Part shown: piece after piece, positions 1 through 11,373 of the stretch
How the letters are laid out: the number at the start of each line of letters is the position of its first letter
How positions within the stretch are numbered: the first letter of the stretch is position 1
Assembly (NCBI GenBank): GCA_029168955.1
Contig: JAPDOI010000135.1
Location: 1,182,501 to 1,246,500 of the forward strand
Source of the DNA: Aplectana chamaeleonis
Taxonomy: Eukaryota > Nematoda > Chromadorea > Rhabditida > Cosmocercidae
DNA length: 64,000 nt
Direction: 5' to 3'
Notes under the pieces: generated by a model
Told to the model about the DNA's origin: nothing
The model's database searches: none
Seen by the model: only the letters and a program-made list of their open reading frames with translations
Program-made: the position numbers and the translations under genes

Positions 1-2461
1 AGACATTTCTACGCCAGATCTTCACGCACCCTTAATTGCTGGAGCTCAGGCATTTCTACGCCAGATCTTCACGCACCCTTAATTACTGAGGCTCAGACAT
101 TTCTACGCCAGATCTTCACGCACCCTAATTGCTGAGGCTCAGACATTTCTACGCCAGATCTTCACGCACCCCTAATTGCTGAGGCTCAGACATTTCTACG
201 CCAGATCTTCACGCACCCTTGATTGCTGAGGCTCAGACATTTCTACACTAGATCTTCACGCACCCTTAATTGCTGAGGCTCAGACATTTCTACGCCAGAT
301 CTTCACGCACCCTAATTGCTGAGGCTCAGACATTTCTACGCCAGATCTTCACGCACCCTTAATTGCTGAGGCTCAGACATTTCTACGCCAGATCTTCACG
401 CACCCTAATTGCTGAGGCTCTGACATTTCTACGCCAGATCTTCACGTACCCTTAATTGCTGAGGCTCAGACATTTCTACGCCAGATCTTCACGCACCCTT
501 AATTGCTGAGGCTCAGACATTTCTACGCCAGATCTTCACGCACCCTTATTTGCTGAGGCTCAGACATTTCTACGCCAGATCTTCACGCACCCTTATTTGC
601 TGAGGCTCAGACATTTCTAAGCCAGATCTTCACGCACCCTTAATTGCTGAGGCTCAAACATTTCTACGCCAGATCTTCACGCACCCTTAATTGCTGAGGC
701 TCTGACATTTCTACACCAGATCTTCACGCACCCTTAATTGCTGAGGCTCAGACATTTCTACACCAGATCTTCACGCACTCCCGATTGCTGAGGCTCAGAC
801 ATTTCTACACCAGATCTTCACGCACCCTTAATTGCTGAGGCTCAGACATTTCTACGCCAGATCTTCACGCACCCTTAATTGCTGAGGCTCAGACATTTCT
901 ACTTCAGATCTTCACGCACCCTTAATTGCTGAGGCTCAGACATTTCTACGCCAGATCTTCACGCACCCTTAATTGCTGAGGCTCAGACATTTCTATACCA
1001 GATCTTCACGCACCCTTAATTGCTGAGGCTCAGACATTTCTACGCCAGATCTTCACGCACCCTTAATTGCTGGAGCTCAGGCATTTATACGCCAGATCTT
1101 CACGCACCCTTAATTGCTGAGGCTCAGACATTTCTACGCCAGATCTTCACGCACCCTTAATTGCTGAGGCTCAGACATTTCTACGCCAGATCTTCACGCA
1201 CCCTTAATTGCTGAGGCTCAGACATTTCTACGCCAGATCTTCACGCACCCTTAATTGCTGAGGCTCAGACATTTCTACGCCAGATCTTCACGCACCCTTA
1301 ATTGCTGAGGCTCAGACAGTTCTACACCAGATCTTCACGCACCCTTGATTGCTGAGGCTCAGACATTTCTACGCCAGATCTTCACGCACCCTTAATTGCT
1401 GAGGCTCAGACATTTCTACGCCAGATCTTCACGCACCCTAAAATGGTGAGGCTCAGGCATTTCTACGCCAGATCTTCACGCACCCTTAATTGCTGAGGCT
1501 CAGACATTTCTACGCCAGATCTTCACGCACCCTTAATTGCTGAGGCTCAGACATTTCTACGCCAGATCTTCACGCACCCTTAATTGCTGAGGCTCAGACA
1601 TTTCTACGCCAGATCTTCACGCACCCTTAATTGCCGAGGCTCAGACATTTCTACGCCAGATCTTCACGCACCCTTAATTGCTGAGGCTCAGACATTTCTA
1701 CGCCAGATCTTCACGCACCCTTAATTGCTGAGGCTCAGACATTTCTACGCCAGATCTTCACGCAACCTTATTTGCTGAGGCTCAGACATTTCTACGCCAG
1801 ATCTTCACGCACCCTTAATTGCTGAGGCTCAGACATTTCTACGCCAGATCTTCACGCAACCTTATTTGCTGAGGCTCAGACATTTCTACGTCAGATCTTC
1901 ACGCACCCTTAATTGCTGAGGCTCAGACATTTCTACGCCAGATCTTCACGCACCCTTATTTGCTGAGGCTCAGACATTTCTAAGCCAGATCTTCACGCAC
2001 CCTTAATTGCTGAGGCTCAGACATTTCTACGCCAGATCTTCACGCACCCTTAATTGCTGAGGCTCAGACATTTCTACACCAGATCTTCACGCACCCTTAA
2101 TTGCTGAGGCTCTGACATTTCTACACCAGATCTTCACGCACCCTTAATTGCTGAGGCTCAGACATTTCTACGCCAGATCTTCACGCACCCTAATTGCTGA
2201 GGCTCAGACATTTCTACGCCAGATCTTCACGCACCCTTAATTGCTGAGGCTCAGACATTTCTACGCCAGATCTTCACGCACCCTTAATTGCTGAGGCTCA
2301 GACATTTCTACGCCAGATCTTCACGCACCCTTAATTGCTGAGGCCCAGAGATATCTTCGCCAGATCTTCCCGCACCCTTAATTGCTGAGGCTCAGACATT
2401 TCTACTTCAGATCTTCACGCACCCTTAATTGCTGAGGCTCAGACATTTCTACACCAGATCT
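1..2461. repeat. 47-bp tandem array, about 52 copies
   Basis: The stretch is a head-to-tail array of a 47-bp unit that includes GCCAGATCTTCACGCACCC and TGCTGAGGCTCAGACATT. Copies are over 90% alike, with scattered substitutions and 1-bp deletions in the CACCCTTAATT part. The array starts at or before base 1 and stops abruptly at 2461. Rare variants recur in the same order about 29-30 units apart (the TTATTTGC/TAAGCC variants near 590-620 and 1950-1985; the CTCTGACATT/TACACC variants near 700 and 2110), which points to duplication of multi-unit blocks. Read on the minus strand, each intact unit is ATG, 13 codons, TAG and two bases, but frequent 1-bp deletions argue against selection for that peptide. 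Confidence 0.98.
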
Positions 2462-2527
2462 GAAATAACAAACAGTGCGATCAGGTGTTGGATCCCGCTG
2501 ATTTATGTGGGTTGAGGGCAGTTTCTA

Positions 2528-2885
2528 TTACCGCATACTTTCATCGGCGTTGTCTATGATGAAATCTTCCCAACAACTAGCCAGTGCGGTAAGGATTCCC
2601 AACATGATGATGGTTCTGGGGCCATCTCTTGTTGAGCTACGCACCTCTCTCCATCTTCCGCGAAAGGAAAAAGCTGGCGACGAGAAGACCGTGGTCTGAT
2701 CCAATGTAAAGTTCCGGAAGAACAGCGGCATCGGATAGGCAAATACTACGGCCGACGATGGTGGGGTCACTTTCATTGTGCCTTTAACCCTGATAGTTCC
2801 ATTCCAGCCCGTAGGTCCCGTTGTGATGGTCCTCAGGCGTTCATCGAAATAGCCGATGATGACTTTGAAGAAGGTATAATCTTCT
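2528..2885 (-). CDS. Possible terminal exon, unknown product
   Basis: This is an open minus-strand segment of about 119 codons downstream of a good nematode-like acceptor (GTTCTTCAG ending at 2886). The peptide has mixed composition (EDYTFFKVIIGYFDERLRT near its start, CWEDFIIDNADESMR at its end) and reads more like protein than the frame upstream of the acceptor. A GAG|GTGCGT donor inside it could end the exon earlier. No family is recognised. It lies next to the tandem array, and a second acceptor-like GTTATTTCAG sits exactly at the array edge on the same strand. It could equally be an accidental open frame. Confidence 0.3.
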
Positions 2886-3737
2886 CTGAAGAACATCTTG
2901 AGCTCTAATTGAAATTCTTCACTGTTAACTTCACAGTGGCTCGATGAGACGCTTCGTTTTTCTTTTAGACAAAATGAGAAGCCGAAAAAATTAAGATTTC
3001 CCAGAACGCCGTTAACACGGTTTAAAAAGTCGCCAAAAATAGGGCACGGAATACGCTTTTTTTCTTCGGGAAGAGCAGTAGGGGAATAATTTGGTTCCAC
3101 CCAGAAAAACCGTTTATACTGTTCAAAAACTCGGAACAAAAATAGGACACGAAAAACACACCTAAAACCAATGGAGAGCTGTTGTCGAAAGAAACCTGAA
3201 ATCCGAGGGGCGAACAGACCGTTTTCGACGTAAAATTAATATTTTTGAATTTCATTTGCTCCTCTTTGTATTCTTTGAAACTGAATCGTGCTTGGTGCGT
3301 TAACTCGACTCGAAAAAAAATCATTTCAGAATAAGAAATGCGAATAAATACGAAAAAATCGCGTTTTCCAGTTTCAAATTGTCGAACCGAAACTTTTCAG
3401 CTGGAGAATTAGTACGATTAATTAGTTCGTTCATATTTTTCAAGTAAGTAATTAACTCTAATAAAAAGGACGACGAGAAGGGCGGGAAACTTCAGAGAAA
3501 GATGGAAGAACAAAGTGAGAAAACCAAAACCAAAAAAAGGGAAGAATATAGCGAGAAAACCAAAACGCAACAGAGCAAGTGACTAAAAAAAGATCCAAAC
3601 ACAAAAAAAAACTGAAGAACAGTACGACAATGGCTTCGAGCAATTCAAGACAGCTTCGCTCATGTTTTCTGCCCCGCGATCACGTGATAGCATGTCGCCA
3701 CACGTCTTCTCACGTTAACTTTCAGGATGGGAGGGTA

Positions 3738-5001
3738 CTCAGAACGTCGGAGGGCCGTGCCCCCGGGAATTTCCGACCAAGGGCGAGCGGCTGGGCCATG
3801 TTTTGCGAGAGGAGAATCATTAGGCGCAAGGCGGGGGCGTCACCAAATTTCGTTAGCTTGGTCCTGCAGGGAAAATTCGAAACAGAGGAAAACATGTTCG
3901 CTCGGGCAAATCGCATGATACGTTGAACGCCAGAATCAAACCCGTGCCACATACGGAGCACAATTTTATGATAACTTCACTGCACTCCACTGAGTAAGTG
4001 CTTACAGCATCGCGCACTTTGCGGGGTGGCAGTAAGCTAAGTTCCCCAGTCTATTGATTAGACTTCAACGGGACACCCATCGTGGGGTTTGGAAAATTTT
4101 AAAGAAGGGTATAGCACCTCGCCCAGGGTGTGGGAGAGGTGGTTCCCGGATATCGTTATAGAAGGAATCAGGGCTGTAGTAAACCACCCCTATCAGATGA
4201 TCTGATATTATTTCGATAAGATGATCTGATATTCTTCCAGACAAGTTTCAGATGATCTTAATTTCGTATTGATTCATAATTATCGTTATCAGTCACGGCT
4301 CGTCGCTGAACTTAGGCCCGTATTCATTTCATTAGCGGTGATTCGCCCTAAAGCGGTCGTCCTCGCATATTCATGATATGATAACACATGATTATACCTG
4401 TGAGAAAAAGGAAAACCGGCCCTCATTCTGTAAGTGGTCATTCTCTAATCGACCAACTCCATGCTTTCCTTCTCAATGAATGAAATGAGATATTTGTTGT
4501 TCTGTGATAGCTGATAATGATAACTGGTATTTCATCTGAAGAATAAGAGGCGCTCCGGGGTTACTCTTAAAGATAAGACGAGCTTCTGCGGGAGTGCGTG
4601 CTCTCTCGCTTTTCTCTGTCCAGATGATCTGTAGAAGTTCAGCTAACCTGATGAAATTAGCATCATCTTAAAAATGTTCATCATCTGAATGATGCGCTTA
4701 CAGATGAGATTCATATCCTTCACCATATCATCAAGATAATCTTACAGATCATTCCAACATTTCTTCATACGATCGTTTAAGATCATCTTAACTTCATTTT
4801 GAGGGGGTTTACTACAGCCCTCAATCATTTAAGCGATGACAACGTGGGGATGTTCTGCCCGGGCCCCGCGCCCTTTTGCTTGGATGTCCGGGCCCATTAT
4901 GAGTCATGGGGCTGGGGCGGGGACCTGTAGGGCGCTAGGCGAGGAGGGGGGCCCCGCCTCGCTGAGTGGTGGGCACGGGGGCGGCCCTCCGACGTTCTGA
5001 G
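3738..5001. mobile_element. TIR element with TA target duplication (outer)
   Basis: Inverted ends match over about 20 bp: CTCAGAACGTCGGAGGGCCG at the left and its reverse complement at the right, each flanked by TA. The interior is GC-rich near both ends (for example the run of G and C around 4840-4990). It has no convincing transposase frame, so it is non-autonomous. Its middle is interrupted by a second TIR element (4171-4820). Just outside the right end is a perfect 20-bp palindrome, GTAGCTTGATATCAAGCTAC (5001-5020), and then a GGTGCGCGC hairpin (5040-5060). The TA duplication suggests Tc1/mariner-type mobilisation. Confidence 0.7.
4171..4820. mobile_element. TIR element with TCA flanks, nested in 3738-5001
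   Basis: The left end GGGCTGTAGTAAACC is repeated inverted at the right end (GGTTTACTACAGCCC), and both are flanked by TCA. A 3-bp duplication and GGG-type ends resemble PIF/Harbinger-type MITEs. The interior is AT-rich with many repeats of GATGATCT and its inverse near both ends. No coding frame is seen. Confidence 0.65.
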
Positions 5002-5192
5002 TAGCTTGATATCAAGCTACTTTTTCATGAGAAAATTGTGGTGCGCGCCAAGCGCGCACCAGATTTGGCTTTAACTCGCCCACGCGCAACTGCGATTCCG
5101 GAATCAGCGTTCAGAGTAACTGTGGAGATGAGGTTTTTTCTCCTTTGGAAAGAGCGTAAAAAGTTGGTGTATGTACCAAAAAAATGGTTTGG

Positions 5193-5597
5193 AATGGTTT
5201 CTTGGCGCTCGAGAAAAATGGCGAAAACCACGTGATTTTGGTCGAAAAACTGTTAATCTCCTTTTTTTTCAGACGGCGTTCACGATCTTGTTGCAGTACT
5301 AAAAATTGAGCAGGGAAGCTACTTTTTTGGCAGGAGGCTAGAAACGGATGCAGCTAGCTCCTATGCAATTTCGGAGTTGAAAACTCAATTTCAGCGGAAC
5401 CTCAATACTGAGGGTCAAGACGGGTAAAAACATGTAAACATGTTATTGCAAACCATCCGACGTTCCCTGAACTTCGAAAATGAACTAGTGAAAATCAACA
5501 CAGCTAATGATAGGCTTCCGGCCAAGATTGTTCTCTCTTTGAGATGGTTGGTGTAAATAGGACTTGAGGAGTGCGCAGGGCGCCGCAGAAAGAGACG
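5193..5597 (+). repeat. 400-bp direct duplication, copy 1
   Basis: This segment is about 85% identical to 6037-6438, roughly 840 bp away in the same orientation. It begins at ATGGTTTCTTGGC and ends where the 42-bp minisatellite sequence starts. It contains the decayed coding stretch annotated separately. Confidence 0.9.
5273..5556 (+). pseudogene. Decayed coding stretch, copy 1
   Basis: A strong acceptor (TCCTTTTTTTTCAG) precedes a frame that reads GVHDLVAVLKIEQGSYFFG at its start and SSYAISELKTQFQRNLN further on. One in-frame TAA (5425) interrupts it, and it continues in the same frame as MLLQTIRRSLNFENELVKIN up to TAA at 5554. The second copy (6117-6400) keeps the same frame and the same central stop but has gained more stops, as expected if an old coding sequence is decaying. 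A GG|GTAAAA donor at 5424 could instead splice out the first stop. No family is recognised. It is probably part of a dispersed element. Confidence 0.4.
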
Positions 5598-6036
5598 ATT
5601 ATAATTTGCCACCGGCACAGAATTCTCACTCAGGAATTATCCTGTTAAAGTTGGGCTCTGGCCTAATGAAGCAAGTTAAAACCTGTTTTACGTGTACTAT
5701 GTCAAGACGCGTATGAACATAGACATGTTTAGACAAAGGTATTAACAATGTTGCTGGTATAAAAGGCTCCTCATCTCACCGTGTGCCTCAGTCGGCTCTT
5801 CGGAGCCGGACCCGGAAGGTGGCCTCAGTCACTTTCCAGATGATCCACCGGATACCGGAGGATAATTTTTGTCGCCGAGGAGATATCCCCACGGCTCGCG
5901 GGAGGGGGGGGGGGAGGTGGTACTTAAGTATGGGCCCATCTCCCCACGGTTTGCAGTGGCGTGGACCCCACTGCGAGCAGTGGTGGTGGGGTCACCCCCA
6001 CCTCCTGTTAGGATCACAACAGGAATGATCCTTGTG

Positions 6037-6438
6037 GGATGGTTTCTTGGCACCCGAGAAAGTGGAGAAAACCAAGTGATTTTGGTCGAAAAACTGTTAA
6101 TCTCCTTTTTTTCCAGACGGCATTCACGATCTTGTTGCAACACTTAAAATTTAGCTAGGAAGTAATTTTTTTGGCAGGAGGCTGGAAATGGATGCAGCTA
6201 GCTCCTATTCAATTTTGGAGTTGAAAGCTCAATCTTAGCGGAACCTCAAAATTGAGGGCCAAGACGGGTAAAAACATGTAAACATGTTTTTGTAAACCAT
6301 CCGACGCTCACTGAACTTTAAAAATGAACTAATGAAAATCAACACAGCTAATGATAGGCTTCTGCCCAGGATTGTTTCCTCCTTGAGACGGTTGGTGTGA
6401 ATAAGATTTGAGGAGTGCGCAGGGCGCAGTAGAAAATG
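6037..6438 (+). repeat. 400-bp direct duplication, copy 2
   Basis: Partner of 5193-5597. Between the two copies lies a unique GC-rich stretch (5640-6030) with a G-run at about 5905. In this copy the coding stretch (6117-6400) carries stops at the third line of the peptide (KI*LGS), at QS*RN, at the shared TAA, and after MFL. Confidence 0.9.
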
Positions 6439-6660
6439 CGAGCCCCCAGTGGGAGAGCACAGGACGCTGTAAAAATGTACGGGACCACAGTGGGAGTGTG
6501 CAGGACGCCGCAGAAAGTGTGTGGGACCGGAATGAGAGTGCGCCGGACGCCGTAGAATGTGTGCGAGACCCAAATGGAAGTGCGCAAGACGCCGCAGAAA
6601 GTGTACGGGACCCCACTGGAAGTGCGCACGATGCCGTAAAACGTGTACGGTACCTGAGTA
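6413..6660. repeat. 42-bp minisatellite, locus 1
   Basis: There are about six degenerate units with cores such as GTGCGCCGGACGCCGTAGAA and GTGTGCGAGACCCAAATGG. The period is 42 bp, exactly 14 codons, so long open frames run through it on both strands without meaning. The same unit recurs at 24080-24400 and 24690-24901, and distantly near 51230-51410. Confidence 0.85.
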
Positions 6661-6849
6661 GGAAAGAATAGGTCGTTTTTATGTCTGCGGGTCACAATTT
6701 TTAGGAGTTGTAGTCGTCCGACCACACCGATCGGTAATGATTTAATTATTTACCGTAGGCAAAAGCTTTCATAAACGGTTTTGCCTCTCCAGACTGGAAA
6801 TCGCTGAGCAAAAATCAGGTCATAAAGGGGACCTTCGGAAAAAATATAT

Positions 6850-7520
6850 GAAATTTCCAAAAGTTTAGCTTCCTGGCAAAAGTAATGATTTGGCAATGTT
6901 ATGACTACAAGAAATATAGAATTTAACAAAATAAAATGAAAAAAAAAACAACTCGAAATATGTTTGAAAATGATTTGGCACAAAATAACCAGAAGTAATG
7001 AAAAACTGGGAAATGTAGTGAAATGACCAAAACCGCATTTGGCGGTCATTTATAGGCCAACTTTTGATAAGTAGTGATTGACGAGGGATTGAATTTCACA
7101 TGATTCTCCGTTAAACTTATCAAAGCGAAATCAAGCGCGCACGGGAAACAACAAAACATTTCATTGAAGCTGTAATACGGAATTCAGCATAGGTCAAGCT
7201 ATGTGAACGTAACGCTCAAATCCGACGCGCGCTTGATTTCGCTTTGATAAGTTTAACGGATTATCTTGTAAAATGTAATCACTCGTCAGTCACTACATAC
7301 TTATCAAAAGTTGGCCTATGAATGACCGCCAAATCCGGTTTTGGTCATTTCACTACATTTCCCCGTTTTTCATAACTTCTGGTTATTTTGTGCCAAATCA
7401 TTTTCAAACATTTTTCGAGTTGTTTTTTTTTTATTTTATTTTATTAAATTCTATATTTCTTGTAGTTATAACATTGCCAAATCATTACTTTTGCCAGGAA
7501 GCTGAACTTTTGGAAATTTC
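6850..7520. mobile_element. 671-bp foldback element
   Basis: The left arm, from GAAATTTCCAAAAGTTTAGC, reappears inverted at 7480-7520, and the arms pair nearly end to end around a centre near 7185. Near the centre are ATCAAAGCGAAATCAAGCGC and its inverse. The end sequence (AAGTTTAG.TTCCTGGCAAAAG) is shared with the foldback at 23354-23990, so the two form one family. No coding capacity. Confidence 0.85.
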
Positions 7521-8004
7521 GTATTCACCATTATGACTTCACACCCAGACGTTGCTTTTGCCAGAGAAGATAAAAACAAAACAGATGGTTTCTCAATAAG
7601 TATTAGAATCATTTGACAATTCAAGTACATAATCCAAAAGTTCTTGTGTCTTAATTCTTAGTTTTTCGTAACCACACTTGAATCATTGGTCAACGATTGA
7701 AGTTACTCTTTTCTATGATTATTCGGAAAACAAGGTTTACTAATATTTGACCAGCGTAAGTTTGCTATATTCTATACTAGGTACCGGTTGAAAGGAATGG
7801 GCGCGGCGTGAGCGAAACACTCAGGTTTAGGTCTTTTTGTGGTCTTTTCTTTTGGCACAGGTGTTTTTGTGCTCGTTCGTAGCCGTTTTTTTCCGACATT
7901 GCTGGTGTTTTCAAATTTCCGGATCAGTGAAAGCATCTGAAAGACTTCTGCTGACCTTACCAGCTGTACACTTTTTCGACGGTCCTGCTATCAGGTCGAC
8001 TGTA
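7521..8004. other. No supported feature
   Basis: I see only AT-rich sequence with short open frames here. No splice-supported exon, RNA gene or terminal repeat was found. Confidence 0.5.
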
Positions 8005-8283
8005 CTGTGCTTCTCTGGGCCAAATTCCGGTCCGCAATTGCGTCTCGGCACGCTTTGCGGCCGCGCGCATTCGAGTCGGAAGAGTTTCCAGCGCCGCAGC
8101 CGCCGATCTGTTGACTCTAGGTGGGTTTTAGAAACTATAAAGTAAACAAAATTGGAGAAAACTGTATAAAAAAGCCATATCGAGCCGGCTTTGGCGCTTT
8201 AAACTCGACTGACTCCAGCGCGCGCGGCCGCAAAGCGTGTCGAGACGCGATTGCGGACCGGAATTTGGCCCAGATAAGCACAG
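8005..8283. mobile_element. Palindromic MITE, TA-flanked (copy 1)
   Basis: A 279-bp element with long inverted ends beginning CTGTGCTTCTCTGGGCCAAA and containing CCGGTCCGCAATTGCGTCTC, flanked by TA on both sides. Related copies are 8848-9122 and 22782-23060. The arms pair over about 100 bp. TA duplication suggests Tc1/mariner-type mobilisation. No coding. Confidence 0.9.
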
Positions 8284-8383
8284 TACCAGTATATGTTACT
8301 CGCCAAAAAAAAACCATAGGAGTTGAAGTCAAACGATTCCTACTCGTAAATCTGCGGCAAATGTTTGCCAATTTATTGTCAGT

Positions 8384-8620
8384 TTACCTTCGAGTTAAAG
8401 ACCAGGAGCCACCCGGTCGTCGTCGACCAAGACACGCTGCCATCCAATCGCCAAATCGCCGCGACCTGACACTACTAACTGTCAACTGCTCGAAGCCATT
8501 TTTTAACACATCCAGTTCATCTCCAACTGGTCGCTCTTCTATGACTCTATCGCTGGCTAAACGTGCTGAGAGCTTACTTTTATCAGCGCGCGACCTCTCA
8601 AACGTGGTACTTTTATGCAA
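8384..8620 (-). other. Open stretch, probably old element remnant
   Basis: A minus-strand frame of 78 codons ends in GRRRPGGSWSLTRR and contains DELDVLKNGFEQLTVSS. The peptide looks partly protein-like, but it lies between two MITEs and has no splice support. I suspect a fragment of a mobile-element protein and cannot name it. Confidence 0.2.
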
Positions 8621-8744
8621 GATTCATATTTTCGCTGCATCGAGTCTTCAAAAAAAACTTTTGGTGAATTACTGATTATAAATCAAACGCAGTTTCACTC
8701 TAAGGAAAATGTCAATTCAAAATGTCACCTTCGGGAATCTTCAA

Positions 8745-9260
8745 TCACTCTATCATCGTTGGGAGGCACAGTAATATCCATACACAGGTTTTTAAGGACA
8801 ACTAGCAAGTAAAAAGTATGCCAAGCGTCTATACAAAAAAACTTCTACTGTGCTTATCTGGACCGAATTCCGGTGCGCAATTGCGTCTCGACACGCTTTG
8901 CGGCCGCACGCTCCCGAGTTAGAAGAGCTCTCAGCGCCGCAGCCGCCGATCTGATGACTCTAGGTGGGTTTTGGAAACTGGAAACTAAGAAAAATTGGAG
9001 AAAATTGTGTAACAAAGCCATATCGAGTTGGCTTTGGCGCTGGAAACCCGTCTCGAGCGCGTGCGGCTGCAAAGCGTGACGAGACGCAATTGCGGACCGG
9101 AATTTGGCCCAGATAAGCACAGAACACTGAATAACTAGCCACTTGGTCATCTCACTTGACCACGCCCATTTTTCCGCGCCGCAACGACTCCTCCGATTTC
9201 GGAAGCAGGAGGGAAATCCTGGGTTAATGTACTAAATAGAAGGCTGTACGGAAAAAGGGC
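8745..9260. repeat. Dispersed segment, copy 1 (MITE-filled)
   Basis: Flanks of the MITE at 8848-9122 match 11374-11600: first TCGTTGGGAGGCACA...ACAAAAAAACTTCTA, then CACTGAATAACTAGCCA onwards to the ATCCGA-rich family. In the second copy these flanks are joined directly at CTTCTACAC, which gives an empty site for the MITE. Confidence 0.85.
8848..9122. mobile_element. Palindromic MITE (copy 2)
   Basis: A 275-bp relative of 8005-8283 with inverted ends CTGTGCTTATCTGG and CCAGATAAGCACAG. Its left flank is TA and its right flank AA. Comparison with the related empty locus near 11466-11475 shows that TA was the target and that the right copy has mutated. Confidence 0.9.
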
Positions 9261-9263
9261 GTG

Positions 9264-9526
9264 GCCTAGTGCAATTTTATCCGATTTCATCCAAAAATTA
9301 TCCGATTTTATCCGAAATTTTACCCGAACTTTATCCGATTTTATCCGAATTTCCGACCCTTCAAATAATGGTTCGATTCAGATAATGCCGATTTTAAATG
9401 TCCCGGATATTAGTTCGATTCAGATAATGCGTTTTTATCGAATTTTCAGATATCGGATTATCCGAATCTCGGATATCCAGTCGGATATCCGAAAAAGAGT
9501 GATTCGGATACTAGGTATACTACATG
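9264..9526. repeat. ATCCGA-rich dispersed repeat, copy 1
   Basis: Runs of TTTATCCGATTTTATCCGA are followed by two diverged copies of TTCGATTCAGATAATGC and then by inverted GGATATCC blocks. It ends ATTCGGATACTAGGTATA. The same end closes the hAT-like insertion at 15755-17009, so this is a partial copy of that family. Confidence 0.8.
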
Positions 9527-9880
9527 GTCCTATCCTGACTTGAATCACATACAAGCCAAATTAAGCAGGTAATACAGCATGAATAGAAGGATGGAATAAC
9601 CAAAGAATGAACTATAGGAACAAAGCTCAGAACAAATTTATGTTCTAAAAAAATTGAAAAATAACAACTTCATGACCTTATCTACAACAAACGCTAGCAA
9701 AGTAGGCATTGGTGAAACGAGCCCCATATTAGAGAGATTTATAAAGCCCCAAAACCACTCGCTATCTTCAAGTTACGTTGTCTGAAAGCATATTATCACT
9801 TCTGCAATACACATAACAAGGCAACAACTCTCTATTTCATCTATGTCTAAATATAAAATAAATCAAAACACACAGTATAA

Positions 9881-10054
9881 TCAAATCTCCTTTCCGCTAT
9901 CCTTCTGTAACTTTACATATTTGTCCCACGATTGTACGGGTATGTCTGGAAATGGTCTCTGCTCCTTCCATCGCTCGATAGAAGACGCAAAATGAATAGC
10001 TCCAAGCAGACCTATCGTCATGGCCGTAAATCGAATGGTTGACGCCTTCACCAT
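9881..10054 (-). CDS. 57-residue single-pass membrane protein
   Basis: The frame runs from ATG at 10054 to a stop at 9881-9883 and codes for 57 residues. The ATG follows a nematode-type acceptor (TGTGATTTCAG, then AG before ATG), so I start here and not at the upstream in-frame Met, whose codons read through the acceptor. This placement would suit a trans-spliced or second exon. The peptide begins MVKASTIRFTAMTIGLLGAI with one hydrophobic segment at about residues 8-22. It continues with a basic, proline-containing tail (RWKEQRPFPDIPVQSW...KDSGKEI). Size and layout resemble small mitochondrial inner-membrane subunits, but I do not recognise a family. Flanks are repeats. A two-copy 19-bp repeat lies just upstream (about 10090-10131). 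Confidence 0.5.
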   Translation of the reverse strand: MVKASTIRFTAMTIGLLGAIHFASSIERWKEQRPFPDIPVQSWDKYVKLQKDSGKEI

Positions 10055-10682
10055 CTCTGAAATCACAAAATCCAATCTTCCATCAGGCAGTTGTTTTTTA
10101 TTACTAAAATAAGTTTTTTATTACTAAAATACTTCGGTCATTTGGGACCGATGTATGCGAGCGGACCTGAACGGATAGAGAGGCTGAGAATGAAGGGAAG
10201 AACGGATATTTTGATCAAAAATCATCGCTCATCTCGTCACTGTTCAGCTCGAAAGATAGTGAAAGGGGCGTGCCAGGGTGGCTTCTCGAGGTGGGCGCCC
10301 CAGAAAGACTTCTCCCTATATCTCACTTATTCGGAGGAATTGAGAGCTCGCACTTAGCAGGTGTTATATAGGATGGGTCTACTTCACAATTGTGTAGGAA
10401 TCTCAGATTTCGTCCATGAGCTTGTACTGTGCCTTTAAGGAGTTTAGATCTGATAAATAATCAGCTGATTGGAATTGGCAAATTTCCAACGGAGTAGGTC
10501 CCGCAAAGACACAGTATGCAGTGCCGCGCTTGGTGCGAGCTTCCAGCGCGTTTTCCTGGGACAACTCTTCCTTTTGGCATGCCTCAGCACAGTTAAGACG
10601 CACCAAGTGGTAGTTGTCTTGCTATTTCCGCAGCGTCCCGCTGGTGTATAACTACGGCCAAACGTTCCCTGCCGACGGGTGG

Positions 10683-10800
10683 CAATCGGATAATGCCGGT
10701 TTTAAATTTCCCGGATGTTGGTTCGATTCAGATAATACGTTTTTTTCAAATTTGTGGATAATGGATCGATTCAGATAATGCAATTTTCCCGTAGTACGGT
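10683..10800. repeat. ATCCGA-rich dispersed repeat, partial copy
   Basis: It contains two copies of GATTCAGATAAT with the GTTCGATT and GGATCGATT leaders seen in the family at 9264-9526 and 15755-17009. No ends are preserved. Confidence 0.7.
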
Positions 10801-11373
10801 TTGATCAGTGTCCATGTACGATTTTGCATAAATCTCGGCATCGCAACTGTCGATATAATAGTATAATGTCCTTCAGTAGCTTGCCAACCGAGTATAGTAC
10901 AGTTTATTCGGCTAAAGTTTCGGCGTTATCGCCTTCTTCGGAGCTTGGAAATCGAAACACGTTCAGGAAACTACTCCATCAAGCGTTATTCCATTCTGCA
11001 GATCTCATCCAATAGGTAACCCGACCACCCACGAAGCAACATATGCAACGGAAAAATAGACCAACATTGGACTGTGAGCCGAGACGCTCAACTAGTCACC
11101 CTCAGATCAACACAAACGGAGGGGAATGAGCCAATGCAAGGGACTAACATCGATAGCCTCATATACGGTTTGAATATCCGGCCGGATAATTTTGAATATT
11201 TTCGGAAAAAAAGGTTGAGGCAAAACGGTGAAAGATTTACCAGATTTTTAAAGCAAGCCTTTGAAAACATTCATAACTGAACAAATTAGTACTCCATTGC
11301 TGTTGCAGCAGTTCACATACAAACTTCAAGCTTCATATATGCATAGAAGTGAAATAAGAAAACAAATCTTTTA

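Noticed and set aside
1..2461. CRISPR-like array
   Set aside because: The repeats are contiguous with no unique spacers and the host is a eukaryote; it is a minisatellite.
2528..3139. A 203-codon frame taken as one protein
   Set aside because: The first 84 codons precede a good splice acceptor and have poor composition; only the later part is kept, as a weak exon candidate.
3960..4160. Structured-looking GC-rich stretch considered as an snRNA or 5S gene
   Set aside because: Compared from memory with U1, U2, U4-U6, 5S, SL1 and SL2 RNAs; none of their diagnostic blocks is present.
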